From: Camellia lanceoleosa
Taxonomy: Eukaryota; Streptophyta; Magnoliopsida; Ericales; Theaceae
Length of the DNA: 64,000 nucleotides
Direction of reading: 5' to 3'
Assembly (NCBI GenBank): GCA_025200525.1
Contig: CM045763.1
Span: 154,138,246 to 154,202,245 of the forward strand
The position numbers were made by a program, and so were the translations under genes. Positions 32,141 through 41,264 of the stretch are shown here, in pieces (positions within the stretch are counted from its first letter, which is position 1; the number at the start of each line of letters is the position of its first letter). Below the pieces are notes generated by a model, which did no database searches, had not been told where the DNA came from, and saw only the letters and a list, made by a program, of their open reading frames with translations.

Positions 32141-32799
32141 TTGATCACGCTCTAGCAAGCTCCGTATCAGTCGAGCTAGTTTTTGGGGTCCATTCGATTT
32201 TAATATACAAAGACAAGCCTACATGGTCATTCTATACTTTTGCAAACAATTTGTTATAAAAATGAATGGTTTACATATTTGAGATATCAACAATGATTCA
32301 TCTCCCTTTTTTCCTCCACCCCCTTTGACCCCCTCTTTCTCTCATTAGTTACATTTTCTTTTCTTTTTTTTCTTTTTTTTCCTGCTCCTCCAATCACCCC
32401 CGCCACGTGGCAAAGGGGGGTGAGGGGGTGACCTCCAAAAGGGGGTTCCAAGCATTATTCTTGAGATATTTGATATTGAGAAATACTCTTAAATTGATGG
32501 CTCATGAACACTAAGGCCTTATTATGATCTAAAAAAGTTAAAAAGTCAAAAAGTCATTATTCTATTTAAGTTATATCATCTTATTTAAATCACATCATCT
32601 CTCTAACACATCACTTCAAACCCAACCCATATTTCATAAAAAGTCAAAAAGTGTACTTATTTAGATTATCCCAAACTAATCCTAAGATTGGCAAACATAC
32701 ACACATATCCATTAGCAGGTCAGAAATATTCAATGCAGTAAACTATAGCTCAACCTCTCATCCAAACATCAGCTAGTAGTAGAATAGACATGGTGCGTG
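32141..32799. other. Interval between the two segmental duplicates
   Basis: Contains the 173-bp Mutator-like MITE (32288-32460) and an AAAAAGTC-rich MITE-like unit (about 32520-32690). No gene. Confidence 0.5.
32288..32460 (-). mobile_element. 173-bp Mutator-like MITE, copy 2
   Basis: Reverse-orientation copy of 6249-6423, with perfect 9-bp direct repeats TTGAGATAT (32279-32287 and 32461-32469). The target sequence is unrelated to that of copy 1, so the two boundary calls support each other. Confidence 0.85.
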
Positions 32800-34079
32800 A
32801 GACTAAAAGTTGAATTTTTGGTTTTTTATAAATAAATAAAAAAAGGTGCAAAAAGTAAAGAAACTTAAAAAATCCAAAAAGCCTTTTAACTAGTTAAAAT
32901 AGGCACTTTAAGGTGCAAGTTAGCGTCTAATGAAAATTGAAGTAACCATTCCAATTTAGGGATTCAGTGGATATAACAAGAAAATATGGCACGAACTCAT
33001 TCAATGATGATCAAACCTGTCTACACAGGTGTTGCAAATGGAGCAATGAGAAGCACGTGGTGGACGATATAGCAAACAAGTATTTTTATGCAGAATGTCA
33101 TTGCTGGCACCCTTATTAGGAATGTAGACAAAAACAGTGATTCCCTATCAAGACCAAAGATCAATCTTCCACCGCACAAAATGAAACTTGGTTGTTATGT
33201 TATTCTTGTTTTGGGGGAATTACACATTTGATTAAAATATTAATTTTTAAAAAGTTATAAATATTTTTTGTCAGAACTTTTTTGTTTAACAAAATTAATT
33301 AATAAAATAAAATTGTTAACTATTCTCTTATATAATAATAAAATTATTGAATTATTAATTGAAATAAATTTTAGACATCATTAAAAATAATTAATTAACC
33401 TAATGATTTATTTGAAAAATGAGACATTTATTATGAAATTAAAAACTTCATAGGGAGTGATGTAATTGTTAACAGTTCCAATTCGTAACTCGAAAGAGCG
33501 TGGCTCGAGAGTGGCTCGACACCAAAACGACGTCGTTTTGTTGTTTTTTTTTTCTTTTCTTTTCTTTTCTTTTCTTTTTTTCTCTCTTTCTTCGTTTCTT
33601 CGCATTTTGATGAAGAAGAAGAAGAAGAAGAGAAGAAGAAAAAGGAGCTGCGCTGCTGGGTTCATCAACATCAACAAAAAAAAAAAAAAAAAAAAAATTT
33701 GTTGATCAGCATCAACAAATTTTTTTCTGAACAATTTTTTTTTGTTCATCAACATCAACAAGATCTGGGTCTGCAGATCCAAATCAACATCAACATTTTT
33801 TTTTGAACAAATATTTTTTTTTTGATCCAAATCCAGATCAAATTTTTTTTTGAACAGCTTTAGATTTTGAACATCATCATCATTTTCATCAATAAAAAAA
33901 AAAAAAAATCCCTTTCATCCTCACCGACCGCCATCACCACCATCATCCAAATCAAATTTTTTTTTGAACAACTTCAGATTTTGAACTTTAAAAAAAAAAA
34001 AAAAAAAAAACCCTTTCATCCTCACCGACCGCCATCACCGCCGATCACCGACTGCCATCACCGCGCCATCACCGATCTT

Positions 34080-34110
<31 letters not shown>

Positions 34111-34750
34111 CCCCCCCCTTTTTCTTTCCCTTGTATTTGAACGCACAGAGAAACAAAGAAAAGGGAAAATTTTTTTTTTACCCAAAACGATGTTGTTTTG
34201 GGTATTCGGGCCAATTTCGAGCCAACAATTTCGAGCAACAGATCATTTTTCAATTGTTAAAACCACAAGAAATAATTTATATTTTAAATAAACCTAAAAA
34301 GTTATATTTATAATTTACCCTTTTTCTTTTAAGATAGTGAAATTGATTCTAAATTTTTGAAATTTTTTATTAAAAATAAAGAAATTTTTAATTGTTTTCA
34401 AAACAAGTTTTACTCTCTCCTCCCTTTTCCACCACCGCCGCCCAATTGTCATCGAGCTCTAGTCACTTCAAGACACTTCGGCCACTGCATCTGTCTACCC
34501 TCCCCTGTTAACCACTATCTTCTGCAACTCATCAAACATATTTTATTTATTTTTATACCAAACAAGTTTTGTTACTTTTTTTTGCAAACAGAAAACTTGA
34601 AAATGACACTTCTACCAAACGAGACCTAGCTTATGGGCGTTTAGAATTTTTGATGTGCATTATCTATAACTATCTATAAAAGCAGGAAAATCTGTGTCTA
34701 ACACCAGTGTGTCTAACCCAATTGAAATGGCCAATTCACCCTCCTTGAAA
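32800..34750 (+). repeat. Local segmental duplication, copy 2
   Basis: Direct-orientation partner of 30030-32140. Shared landmarks include the CCAAAGATCAATCTTCCACC block, the CATCGAGCTCTAG block and the AAAAGCAGGAAAATCTGTGT block. It is interrupted by the element at 33473-34251. Confidence 0.85.
33473..34251. mobile_element. 779-bp Mutator-like element with low-complexity core
   Basis: Flanked by perfect 9-bp repeats AATTGTTAA (33464-33472 and 34252-34260). The ends are imperfect inverted repeats sharing CTCGAAA, TGGCTCGA and the AAAACGACGTCGTTTT-type palindrome. The segmental duplicate at about 31600 lacks it, an independent empty site. The interior is made of TTTTC runs, GAAGAA runs, A and T homopolymers, (TC)n at 34083-34110 and repeated 'ttgaacaacttcagattttgaac' phrases, with no gene. 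Confidence 0.8.
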
Positions 34751-35245
34751 CAGAAAAGGTATGACGTTCTTCAATTCCCATTTGTCAGTTGCTGTGAAAT
34801 CCAATTCTTTCTTCCATTGTCATATGTTTGCTTCATTGATTTTTATTTTTTTTTAGATATCTGTTTATGAGCTTGGTTAGTGCCTATATTGAATTTAATT
34901 TCTTCTTGTTGAAATTAAATTGTTCATGAATTTGTGTTTTGGGATGAAGTTCTTTTTTTACATTTGTTAATATTTCTTCCCACCAAGTGTTTGATTCTAT
35001 GTTCAAGTGAGAAATTCATCAGAAACAATTGGAACATGCTCACCAAGTGTTTGATTATTATCCACCAAGTGGTTGTGACTTTGTTCCTATTTTGTAAAAC
35101 GAAATTGGAACATGCTCACGTCTTGTCTTGGACCACGAACGCAACATATATATTGCAATGTTGGATTGCTCCATTGACTTTAGTCTAAACCGATAATCTG
35201 CTTAATTTTCCAGAAATCAATGTTAGATTACATTTAGTAGATGGT
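34751..35245. other. Unassigned AT-rich interval
   Basis: Short direct repeats of CACCAAGTGTTTGATT (about 34982 and 35042) and TTGGAACATGCTCAC (about 35030 and 35105) are visible; no gene seen. Confidence 0.4.
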
Positions 35246-35802
35246 TGTGAGGAGAATTTGCACTGAGCAGACGGGCCGAGCTAAGTCATGACTTGAGATG
35301 TCTTTGGGTCGCAAGAACCTGGTTTTGAGCTGGCCCGATTGTCGGCGGAGTTGAAATTTGGAAGCCGACCGGGCTATGCCTAGCTCGGTAGGAATTGTTA
35401 GGTCCAATTGGTGTGCGAGAGGAGAAACCCGCCAATGGTGTGCGTCAATACCGTTTGGCAGTTTGGCCATTGTTGTTTGGAGGTTTTGGCCTTTACACGC
35501 GTAAGGAAGTGAGAGGCGATAAAGACACCGATCGAGGAAGGACAAGCACTACCTCGAGGCAAAGATGGCCAGCCTAGAAAAGGGGAAGAAGGGGAACGTT
35601 GGAGGTATGCGATCTGAACAAAACTTTCTCTCTCTAAACAGTGCTCTTCTTCTTCAAGTGACCTAACTTGATCGTCGGAGGGGCTTTCCGGCACCACCCC
35701 CGCCGGGCAGCTCACCGTTTCTGTGTTGCCAGGTGTGACGCCGTCAAGTGAAGCTAGGAGTGCAAGGCGTACGGAGAGCAAAGGATATTTCGTCCCCGTA
35801 CA
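35246..35802 (+). repeat. 5' LTR of the pol-less element
   Basis: 557 bp, TG...CA. Differs from the 3' LTR mostly by clustered small changes in GC-rich stretches (35310-35420 and 35440-35570). Confidence 0.88.
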
Positions 35803-35804
35803 AT

Positions 35805-35822
35805 TGGCGCCGTCTGTGGGAA
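35805..35822 (+). other. Primer binding site
   Basis: TGGCGCCGTCTGTGGGAA, 2 bp after the LTR end. TGGCGCC-type sites are typical of Athila/Tat Gypsy elements; the exact priming tRNA is not determined. Confidence 0.75.
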
Positions 35823-35870
35823 GAAGTTTGATACACAAACCTTGCTCTTCAAGCTTTTATAGCCTTTTCC

Positions 35871-36470
35871 ATGGCAAACAACGAAGAAACTCCGCTGTCC
35901 GTCGTCGATGGTGTCACGCCAGAGTCTGTTCGACGGAGAGAAGGCGCCCCTGCTATTCCAGCCATGGCTGGCTTGCAGACCTCTTCGAGGGGTGCGCGAG
36001 ACAAACGCGCAAGGAGTATTGATCGCTCGAAGAGTCCAGAGGGTTGTCGACGGTGAGGGGAGTCGCATGCACAGCGCCTGAAGCACAAACTCAAGGACCA
36101 GGATGCCCTCATTCGTAAGATGGCGGCTGAAATAGAGGTGCTGAAACGCCAGATCAAGGGGAAGGGTGTTGTTGGAGAGGGCAACCTCAGTGAGCGCACC
36201 CCATCTCCTCACTATGGCAGTCGCCGCCAAGAAAGGTTGCACTCTCTCTGTGTCACCCGGAGTTATAGGGTTGGGGACTCCGACCCACAGGTGGACAAAT
36301 CTCTCACTCGCGACGGCACCTACTGTCCCTCACACCCGTCGTCGATGTCGCGATACTCTGCCTCCACCTGTTCCAGGGATCTCAGGGATGTGTTGGAGGA
36401 AAGAGCGCGCTGTCAAAAGGCTCAGAGGGTGCTGGCGCTCCAGAGGTTGAGTGTTCCAGTTCCTTTGTAG
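35871..36470 (+). pseudogene. Gag-like N-terminal ORF interrupted by one TGA
   Basis: One frame from ATG at 35871 to TAG at 36468-36470, with a single in-frame TGA at 36054-36056 in an arginine-rich stretch (a CGA-to-TGA change would explain it). The first 61 residues are acidic then basic; after the stop comes a heptad-like helix (LKHKLKDQDALIRKMAAEIE, then VLKRQIKG), which fits a coiled coil. The last third is serine/arginine-rich. About 200 codons in total, much shorter than a full gag, and no zinc knuckle. Its position just after the PBS supports gag; the sequence alone would not prove it. Confidence 0.6.
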
Positions 36471-36870
36471 TGAAGAAGTGGTGATGCGGCACCCAGTGAT
36501 GGCCCCTATTTGGTGGACAAAGAGTTGGCAAGACTTACAGCCATGCCATTATCTCCAGAGATCGAGAGTACGCCGCTCCCTGCCGGATCCCAATCTAAAG
36601 TTTTGTTCTTGGTGCTGTTTCTGTAACCCCTTTTTGCCATTGGCACAATGAAACAAGTAAACTATTTTCTTGAGAATTGTTGTATGTTTGCCTCGCCAAG
36701 TGGATTTAGTGCGGTCCTAGGGGCAACGAATGATCATATTGACGGAAAGATGAAAACTCCTTGCAGAGCGGATTTTGCTCGGCAAGAGGTTTGTTGATGA
36801 TTTTATCAACTTTGGAATTCCTTGTCGGACGGATTTTACTCGACAAGAGGTTTGTTGATGGTTTTAATCA

Positions 36871-37730
36871 ACTTTAGAATTCCTTACTGAGCTGATTTTG
36901 CTCGCCAAGAAGTAAGTCGCCGAGCGGACCTTGCTCCCCGACCGTGGACTTCCTTGCTGAGCAGATTTCGCTGGCCAAGAAGTAAGTCGCCGAGCGGACC
37001 TTGCTCCCCGACCGTGGACTTCCTTGCTGAGCGGATTTTGCTTGCCAAGAAGTAAGTCGCCGAGCGGACCTTGCTCGCCGACCTTGGACTTCCCTGCCGA
37101 GCTGATCTTGCTCGCCAAGAAACAAGTCACCAAGCGGACCTTGCTCGCCGAACTTGGAGTTCCTTGCCGAGCCGATTCTGCTCGCCAAGAAGTGTGTCGC
37201 CGAGCTGACGTTGCTCACCGACCATGGAGTTCCTTGTCGAGCTGATTCTGCTCGCCAAGAAGTGTGTCGCCGAGCTGACGTTGCTCACCGACCATGGAGT
37301 TCCTTGTCGAGCTGATTTTGCTCGCCAAGAAGAAAGTCGCCGAGCTGACCTTGCTCGTCAAGCATGGAGTTCCTTGCCGAGCTGATCTTGCTCACCAAGA
37401 AACAAGTCGCCAAGCGGACCTTGCTCGCCGAACTTGGAGTTCCTTGCCGAGCCGATTTTGCTCGCCAAGAAGTGTGTCGCCGAGCTAACGTTGCTCGCCG
37501 ACCATGGAGTTCCTTGTCGAGCTGATTTTGCTCCCCAAGAAGAAAGTCGCCGAGCTGACCTTGCTCGTCAAGCATGGAGTTCCTTGCCGAGCTGATCTCG
37601 CTCGCCAAGAAGAAAGTCGCCAAGCTAACCTTGCTCGCCGACCATGGAGTTCCTTGCCGAGCTGATCTTGCTCGCCAAGAAGCAAGTTACATAGCTGATT
37701 TTGTTTGCCAAGATGTAAGCTGACTTTGCT
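36871..37730 (+). repeat. 70-bp tandem array (about 12 units) inside the LTR element
   Basis: The period is exactly 70 bp: the GACTT/GAGTTCC landmark recurs at 36941, 37011, 37081, 37151, 37221, 37291, 37361, 37431, 37501, 37571 and 37641. Each unit contains CCGAGCTGA, TTGCTCGCCAAGAAG and GTCGCCGAGC. Unit variants recur in a three-unit order (about 210 bp), the start of a higher-order structure. Seventy is not a multiple of three, so the array is not coding by design. Degenerate units precede it from about 36760. Confidence 0.92.
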
Positions 37731-37959
37731 CGCCAACGTTGAAAATCCACGCCGAGCTAAGTTGATTTTTCTTGCCAAGAAGTTGACAAACCGATTTTGC
37801 TCGCCAACTTTCGGTGAAAAAACTGATGATTTGTTCAATCGAAGAGAATTCCAACCGACGAGTGAACACGGTCTAGGGGCATCCCATCTAGTCTGGGTCA
37901 CTGCTTTGCTTGTGTAAGTTTAAAGCAGGAGCCCAAACTGGGGGGAAAACAGTAAGAGC

Positions 37960-38240
37960 GGATGCTTCTCGACCAGATGAGTTGATGACTTGTTCAGCTC
38001 CAAGACTTTTGACCGAGATGATTTAGCTCGGTCGAAAAGTTGATGTGTTCAACTTTGATAGCTTTTAGCCGAGATGATCTAGCTCGGCTAAGGCTTTTTG
38101 ATGATTGATTCAACTTCTAAGATTTTTAGCCGAGATGATTTAGCTCGGCCAAGGCTTTTGATGTTTTGATCAACTCCTAATGCTTTTGGCGAGATGATTT
38201 AGCTTCGACCAAAAAGTTGAAGATTTGTTCGAGGTTTGCA
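37960..38240 (+). repeat. Second tandem array, about 60-bp units
   Basis: About four units with the landmark CGAGATGATTTAGCTCGG followed by a 'ttgatgattgattcaactt'-type segment. Related in its GCTCGG motif to the neighbouring arrays but with a different period. Confidence 0.8.
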
Positions 38241-38639
38241 TAAAGCTCCAGAAAAATGAGTAGCACAAAGACGTTCAAGGTAAACATAAAGGGGTCCAAA
38301 TCAACTCGGTCCCAAGGCTCTATCCCCTCATTGGCTAGCTCAAAGTAGATGTCATCTGGAATTTGCAAATTCCTCACTAAAATTAGCAGTTGCTCTTGGC
38401 GAGCTCACTCTAAAACGGAATTAGCCGATAGAGCTCGGTTAAAAATTTTTTGTTGAGAAAATAGCCCGGTTACTTGGTTGTAGAGCGCCACGAGATGATA
38501 ATTTTGAGGTAGCACGGTTATTAGCCAGGGGCAACATTCTTAGCTCCGCTGTAGAGCTAAAGGAATTTTAGTTCGGTTTTGGAGCAAGTGTTATTACCTA
38601 AAGGCAATTGGCTCAACTGTTGAAAAATGAGCGGTATGT

Positions 38640-39010
38640 TCGGTTGCAAAATTAGCAAGTGAAGTCCATAACTCGGTGGAGAGCATGAAGCAATTATAGC
38701 TTGGCTATGTGCGCAGCTCCTAGCTCGGTGGTGGGCATTATTGAGGAATATGAGCTGATGCAAAATTATAACTCAGTGAAGAGCATGAAGCAATTATAGC
38801 TCGGCTGTGTGTGCAGCTCCTAGCTCGGTCTCGGAATTGAGGAATTATGAGCTGATGCAAAGTTATAGCTCGGTGCTGTGCATTTTTTAATTCGGTTTAT
38901 TGAAAACAAAAGCTCCTAGCTCGGTCACGGAATTGAGGAATTATGAGCTGATGCAAAGTTATGGCTCGGTGGTGGGCATTTTTTAATTCGGTTTATTGAA
39001 AACAAAAAAG
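38640..39010 (+). repeat. Third tandem array, longer units
   Basis: Repeated segments with GCTCCTAGCTCGGT, GGAATTATGAGCTGATGCAAA and TTCGGTTTATTGAAAACAAA, spaced about 60-130 bp apart in an irregular order. Confidence 0.75.
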
Positions 39011-39530
39011 GTTGCTCGGTCACCAGTGGAACTCTACATCAAAAGTGTAGGATTGTTTCAAAGTTTATGGTGGGGCCCTCCAAGCACAAGCATATTACTT
39101 AATATGTTTAATATGTTTCTTATTGGATTTGTCCAGGAGCTAGATTTTCAAATGGGACCCACCGAGCATTCTAATTACAAAATTGGTTTGACTTTGAAAA
39201 GGTCAAGATCTGGGCCCCACCTTGAATTCCTTGCATGGTCATGCCTTGCCTATTTATTTGTTTTGATTACTTTGCATGTGGGATGACTACTGTTAGCAAC
39301 TATTGATCAATTATTACTTTTGCTCGGCCCACGGCTCGGCTTGTTGTTGGCTCGGGGGTGGTGATTTGTTTTAACTCAGTTTATTGAAAACATAGCAGCA
39401 GCTCGGTTAGCAATGGAATTCCACCTCATAGTATTAGATTATTTTCAAAGCTTCATGGTGGGACCCTCCAAGCACAAACATATTGACTAATATGTTTGTT
39501 GTTGAATTCATGCACGAGCAAGGTTTCAAC
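38985..39530 (+). repeat. Direct duplication of about 150 bp
   Basis: The segment from GTTTATTGAAAACA through CCTCCAAGCACAA to TAATATGTTT occurs at about 38988-39120 and again at about 39378-39505. The two copies are diverged. Confidence 0.75.
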
Positions 39531-39677
39531 CGTTGGAATTCATGGACGGTCCTGGAAGCAAAGTGATAAAACTTGGCCGAGATATCATGAAGCTTAATGA
39601 CAAATTGAGCTGAAATGAAGTTACACAAGAATGAAGTAATCCCAATCAGGTTGCAACCGATGGAATTAAGGGGCAAT

Positions 39678-40223
39678 TGTGAGGAGAATTTGCACTGAGC
39701 AGACGGGCCGAGCTAAGTCATGACTTGAGATGTCTTTGTCGCGCTGGGCTGGTTTTGAGCTCTACGATTGTCGGCCGGAGTTGAGGTCGAACCGACCGGC
39801 TATGCCTAGCTCGGGGAATTGTTAGGTCCAATTGGTGCGAGAGGAGAAACCCGCCAATGGTGTGCGTCAATCTGGTTTGGCGGTTGGCCATCGTTGTTTG
39901 GAGGTTTTGGCCTTTACAGCGTAAGGAAGTGAGAGGGCGTCTGACACCGATCCGAGGAAGAACGGAGAGGTAGTCGGCACTACCTCTCGAGGCAAGATGG
40001 CCACCTAGAAAAGGGAAGAAGGGAACGTTGGAGGTATGCGATCTGAACAAAACTTTCTCTCTCTAAACAGTGCTCTTCTTCTTCAAGTGACCTAACTTGA
40101 TCGTCGGAGGCTTTTCCCAAGACCACTTCACGGGCAACTCACCGCTTGTTGCTGTGTGACGCCGTCAAGTGAAGCTAGGAGTGCAAGGCGTACGGAGAGC
40201 AAAGGATATTTCGTCCCCGTACA
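39678..40223 (+). repeat. 3' LTR of the pol-less element
   Basis: 546 bp, with the same ends as the 5' LTR, preceded by a purine-rich tract (39667-39677) and followed by the ATGGT target duplication at 40224-40228. Confidence 0.88.
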
Positions 40224-40380
40224 ATGGTGTATTCTGAAAATTCTGTGGGTTTTAAGATCAGGGGAATAGAAATTAAGTCGGTTTTACAATTTGGTGTTTA
40301 TAATTAAATTCATTTGTTTTTTTTTTCTTTAAGAAATAAATATATATAATGTGACTAGGACATAGTTAACAACACTAACC

Positions 40381-41255
40381 ATGGTTTTAAAAAGCGGCCG
40401 CAACCGTTACGTAATGCCGTTACGTAACGGTTTTGGAGGTTACCGCCACCCGTTACGGCCGCTTTTGCAGTGTGATTGAGATTCACAGGTGTGTCGGCCG
40501 TAGCGGTCATAACAGTGCCGTAACAGTCGTAACGACCTGTTACACACCGTTACGTAACAATTCCAAACTGTTTCTTTCAAAAAAACATACAAAAAAAAGC
40601 TGAAAATTGGGAAAAAGGGATAGAGAGAAGAGGGAAGATAAAAGAGAGAAAATGGAGGAGCAAGAGATAGAGAGAGAGAGAGAAGAGGGAAGATGAAGAA
40701 CATGTTATTGATTTGTTGAAACTGTAAGACCTATGCTATTCTATTCAGCTGCTATCACTAAACTATTTTGTTTGTGTGTGTCTATCTATATATTGTTTGG
40801 AAATAATAATAATAATAATAAGTGTGGTCATTATCTATTTGGCTTGGTTAAAAAATATATATATATATATATATTTAGGCTCTTATTTATTCTTTTACTT
40901 TTGTCATTGTTTATCTTATATATAATAGTTAGCGATTAATTTTTTGTATAATATAAAGTCATCAATTATTAAAATAAAATGTAAAAAACTCAGTTTATAA
41001 TGATTTAAAAATATGAAATATATTGGATCATACTTAAAAATTTATAAAAATTGATCAATATTTATTTTTAACCCAATAAATATGATCATGAAAAAAAAAA
41101 TATGCGTATCGGTAAGTTTTTTTCAAATTGTGCGAAAAATAAAAAAATTCACGATTCCGGTTACCGTAACCGTTACACTACGGCCTTTACACCCCGCAAC
41201 CTCAACCACGTCACCGCCAATGTTACGGCGACCGCAACCGCTTTTCAGAACCTTG
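40381..41255. mobile_element. 875-bp Mutator-like element
   Basis: Perfect 9-bp target duplication ACACTAACC (40372-40380 and 41256-41264). The ends are inverted (ATGGTTTTAAAAAGCGG against CAAGGTTCTGAAAAGCGG). Inside the left end are repeated CCGTTACGTAACGG-type palindromes and GTAACG/CGTTAC phrases, with related copies near the right end. The centre is AT-rich with (AATA)n and (AT)n tracts. There is no transposase, so it is non-autonomous. Confidence 0.83.
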
Positions 41256-41264
41256 ACACTAACC

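Larger units (their letters stand above)
35246..40223 (+). mobile_element. Pol-less LTR retrotransposon (Gypsy/Tat-like LARD) with satellite-like arrays
   Basis: LTRs at 35246-35802 and 39678-40223 both start TGTGAGGAGAATTTG and end CCCCGTACA. The target duplication is ATGGT (35241-35245 and 40224-40228). A PBS of the TGGCGCCGTCTGTGGGAA type follows the 5' LTR, and a purine-rich AATTAAGGGGCAAT precedes the 3' LTR. The 3.9-kb interior holds a gag-like ORF and then three zones of tandem or duplicated non-coding repeats; no protease, RT, RNase H or integrase is readable. The structure matches a large non-autonomous derivative; the Tat assignment rests on the PBS type and on the known tendency of Tat elements to carry 3' tandem repeats. 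Confidence 0.88.

Noticed and set aside
33408..34313. Lysine- or phenylalanine-rich ORFs of 72-148 codons on both strands
   Set aside because: They are homopolymer and (TTTTC)n/(GAA)n translations within the Mutator-like element.
35398..36242. Minus-strand ORFs over the 5' LTR and gag-like region (up to 162 codons)
   Set aside because: GC-rich antisense shadows; the plus strand has the LTR, PBS and gag-like order that explains the region.
36871..37730. CRISPR-like array
   Set aside because: The repeats are contiguous 70-bp tandem units with no unique spacers, inside a plant LTR element.
36864..37901. Several repetitive ORFs of 64-138 codons on both strands
   Set aside because: They are open only because a 70-bp repeat read in shifting frames happens to lack stops; a 70-bp period is not a codon multiple.
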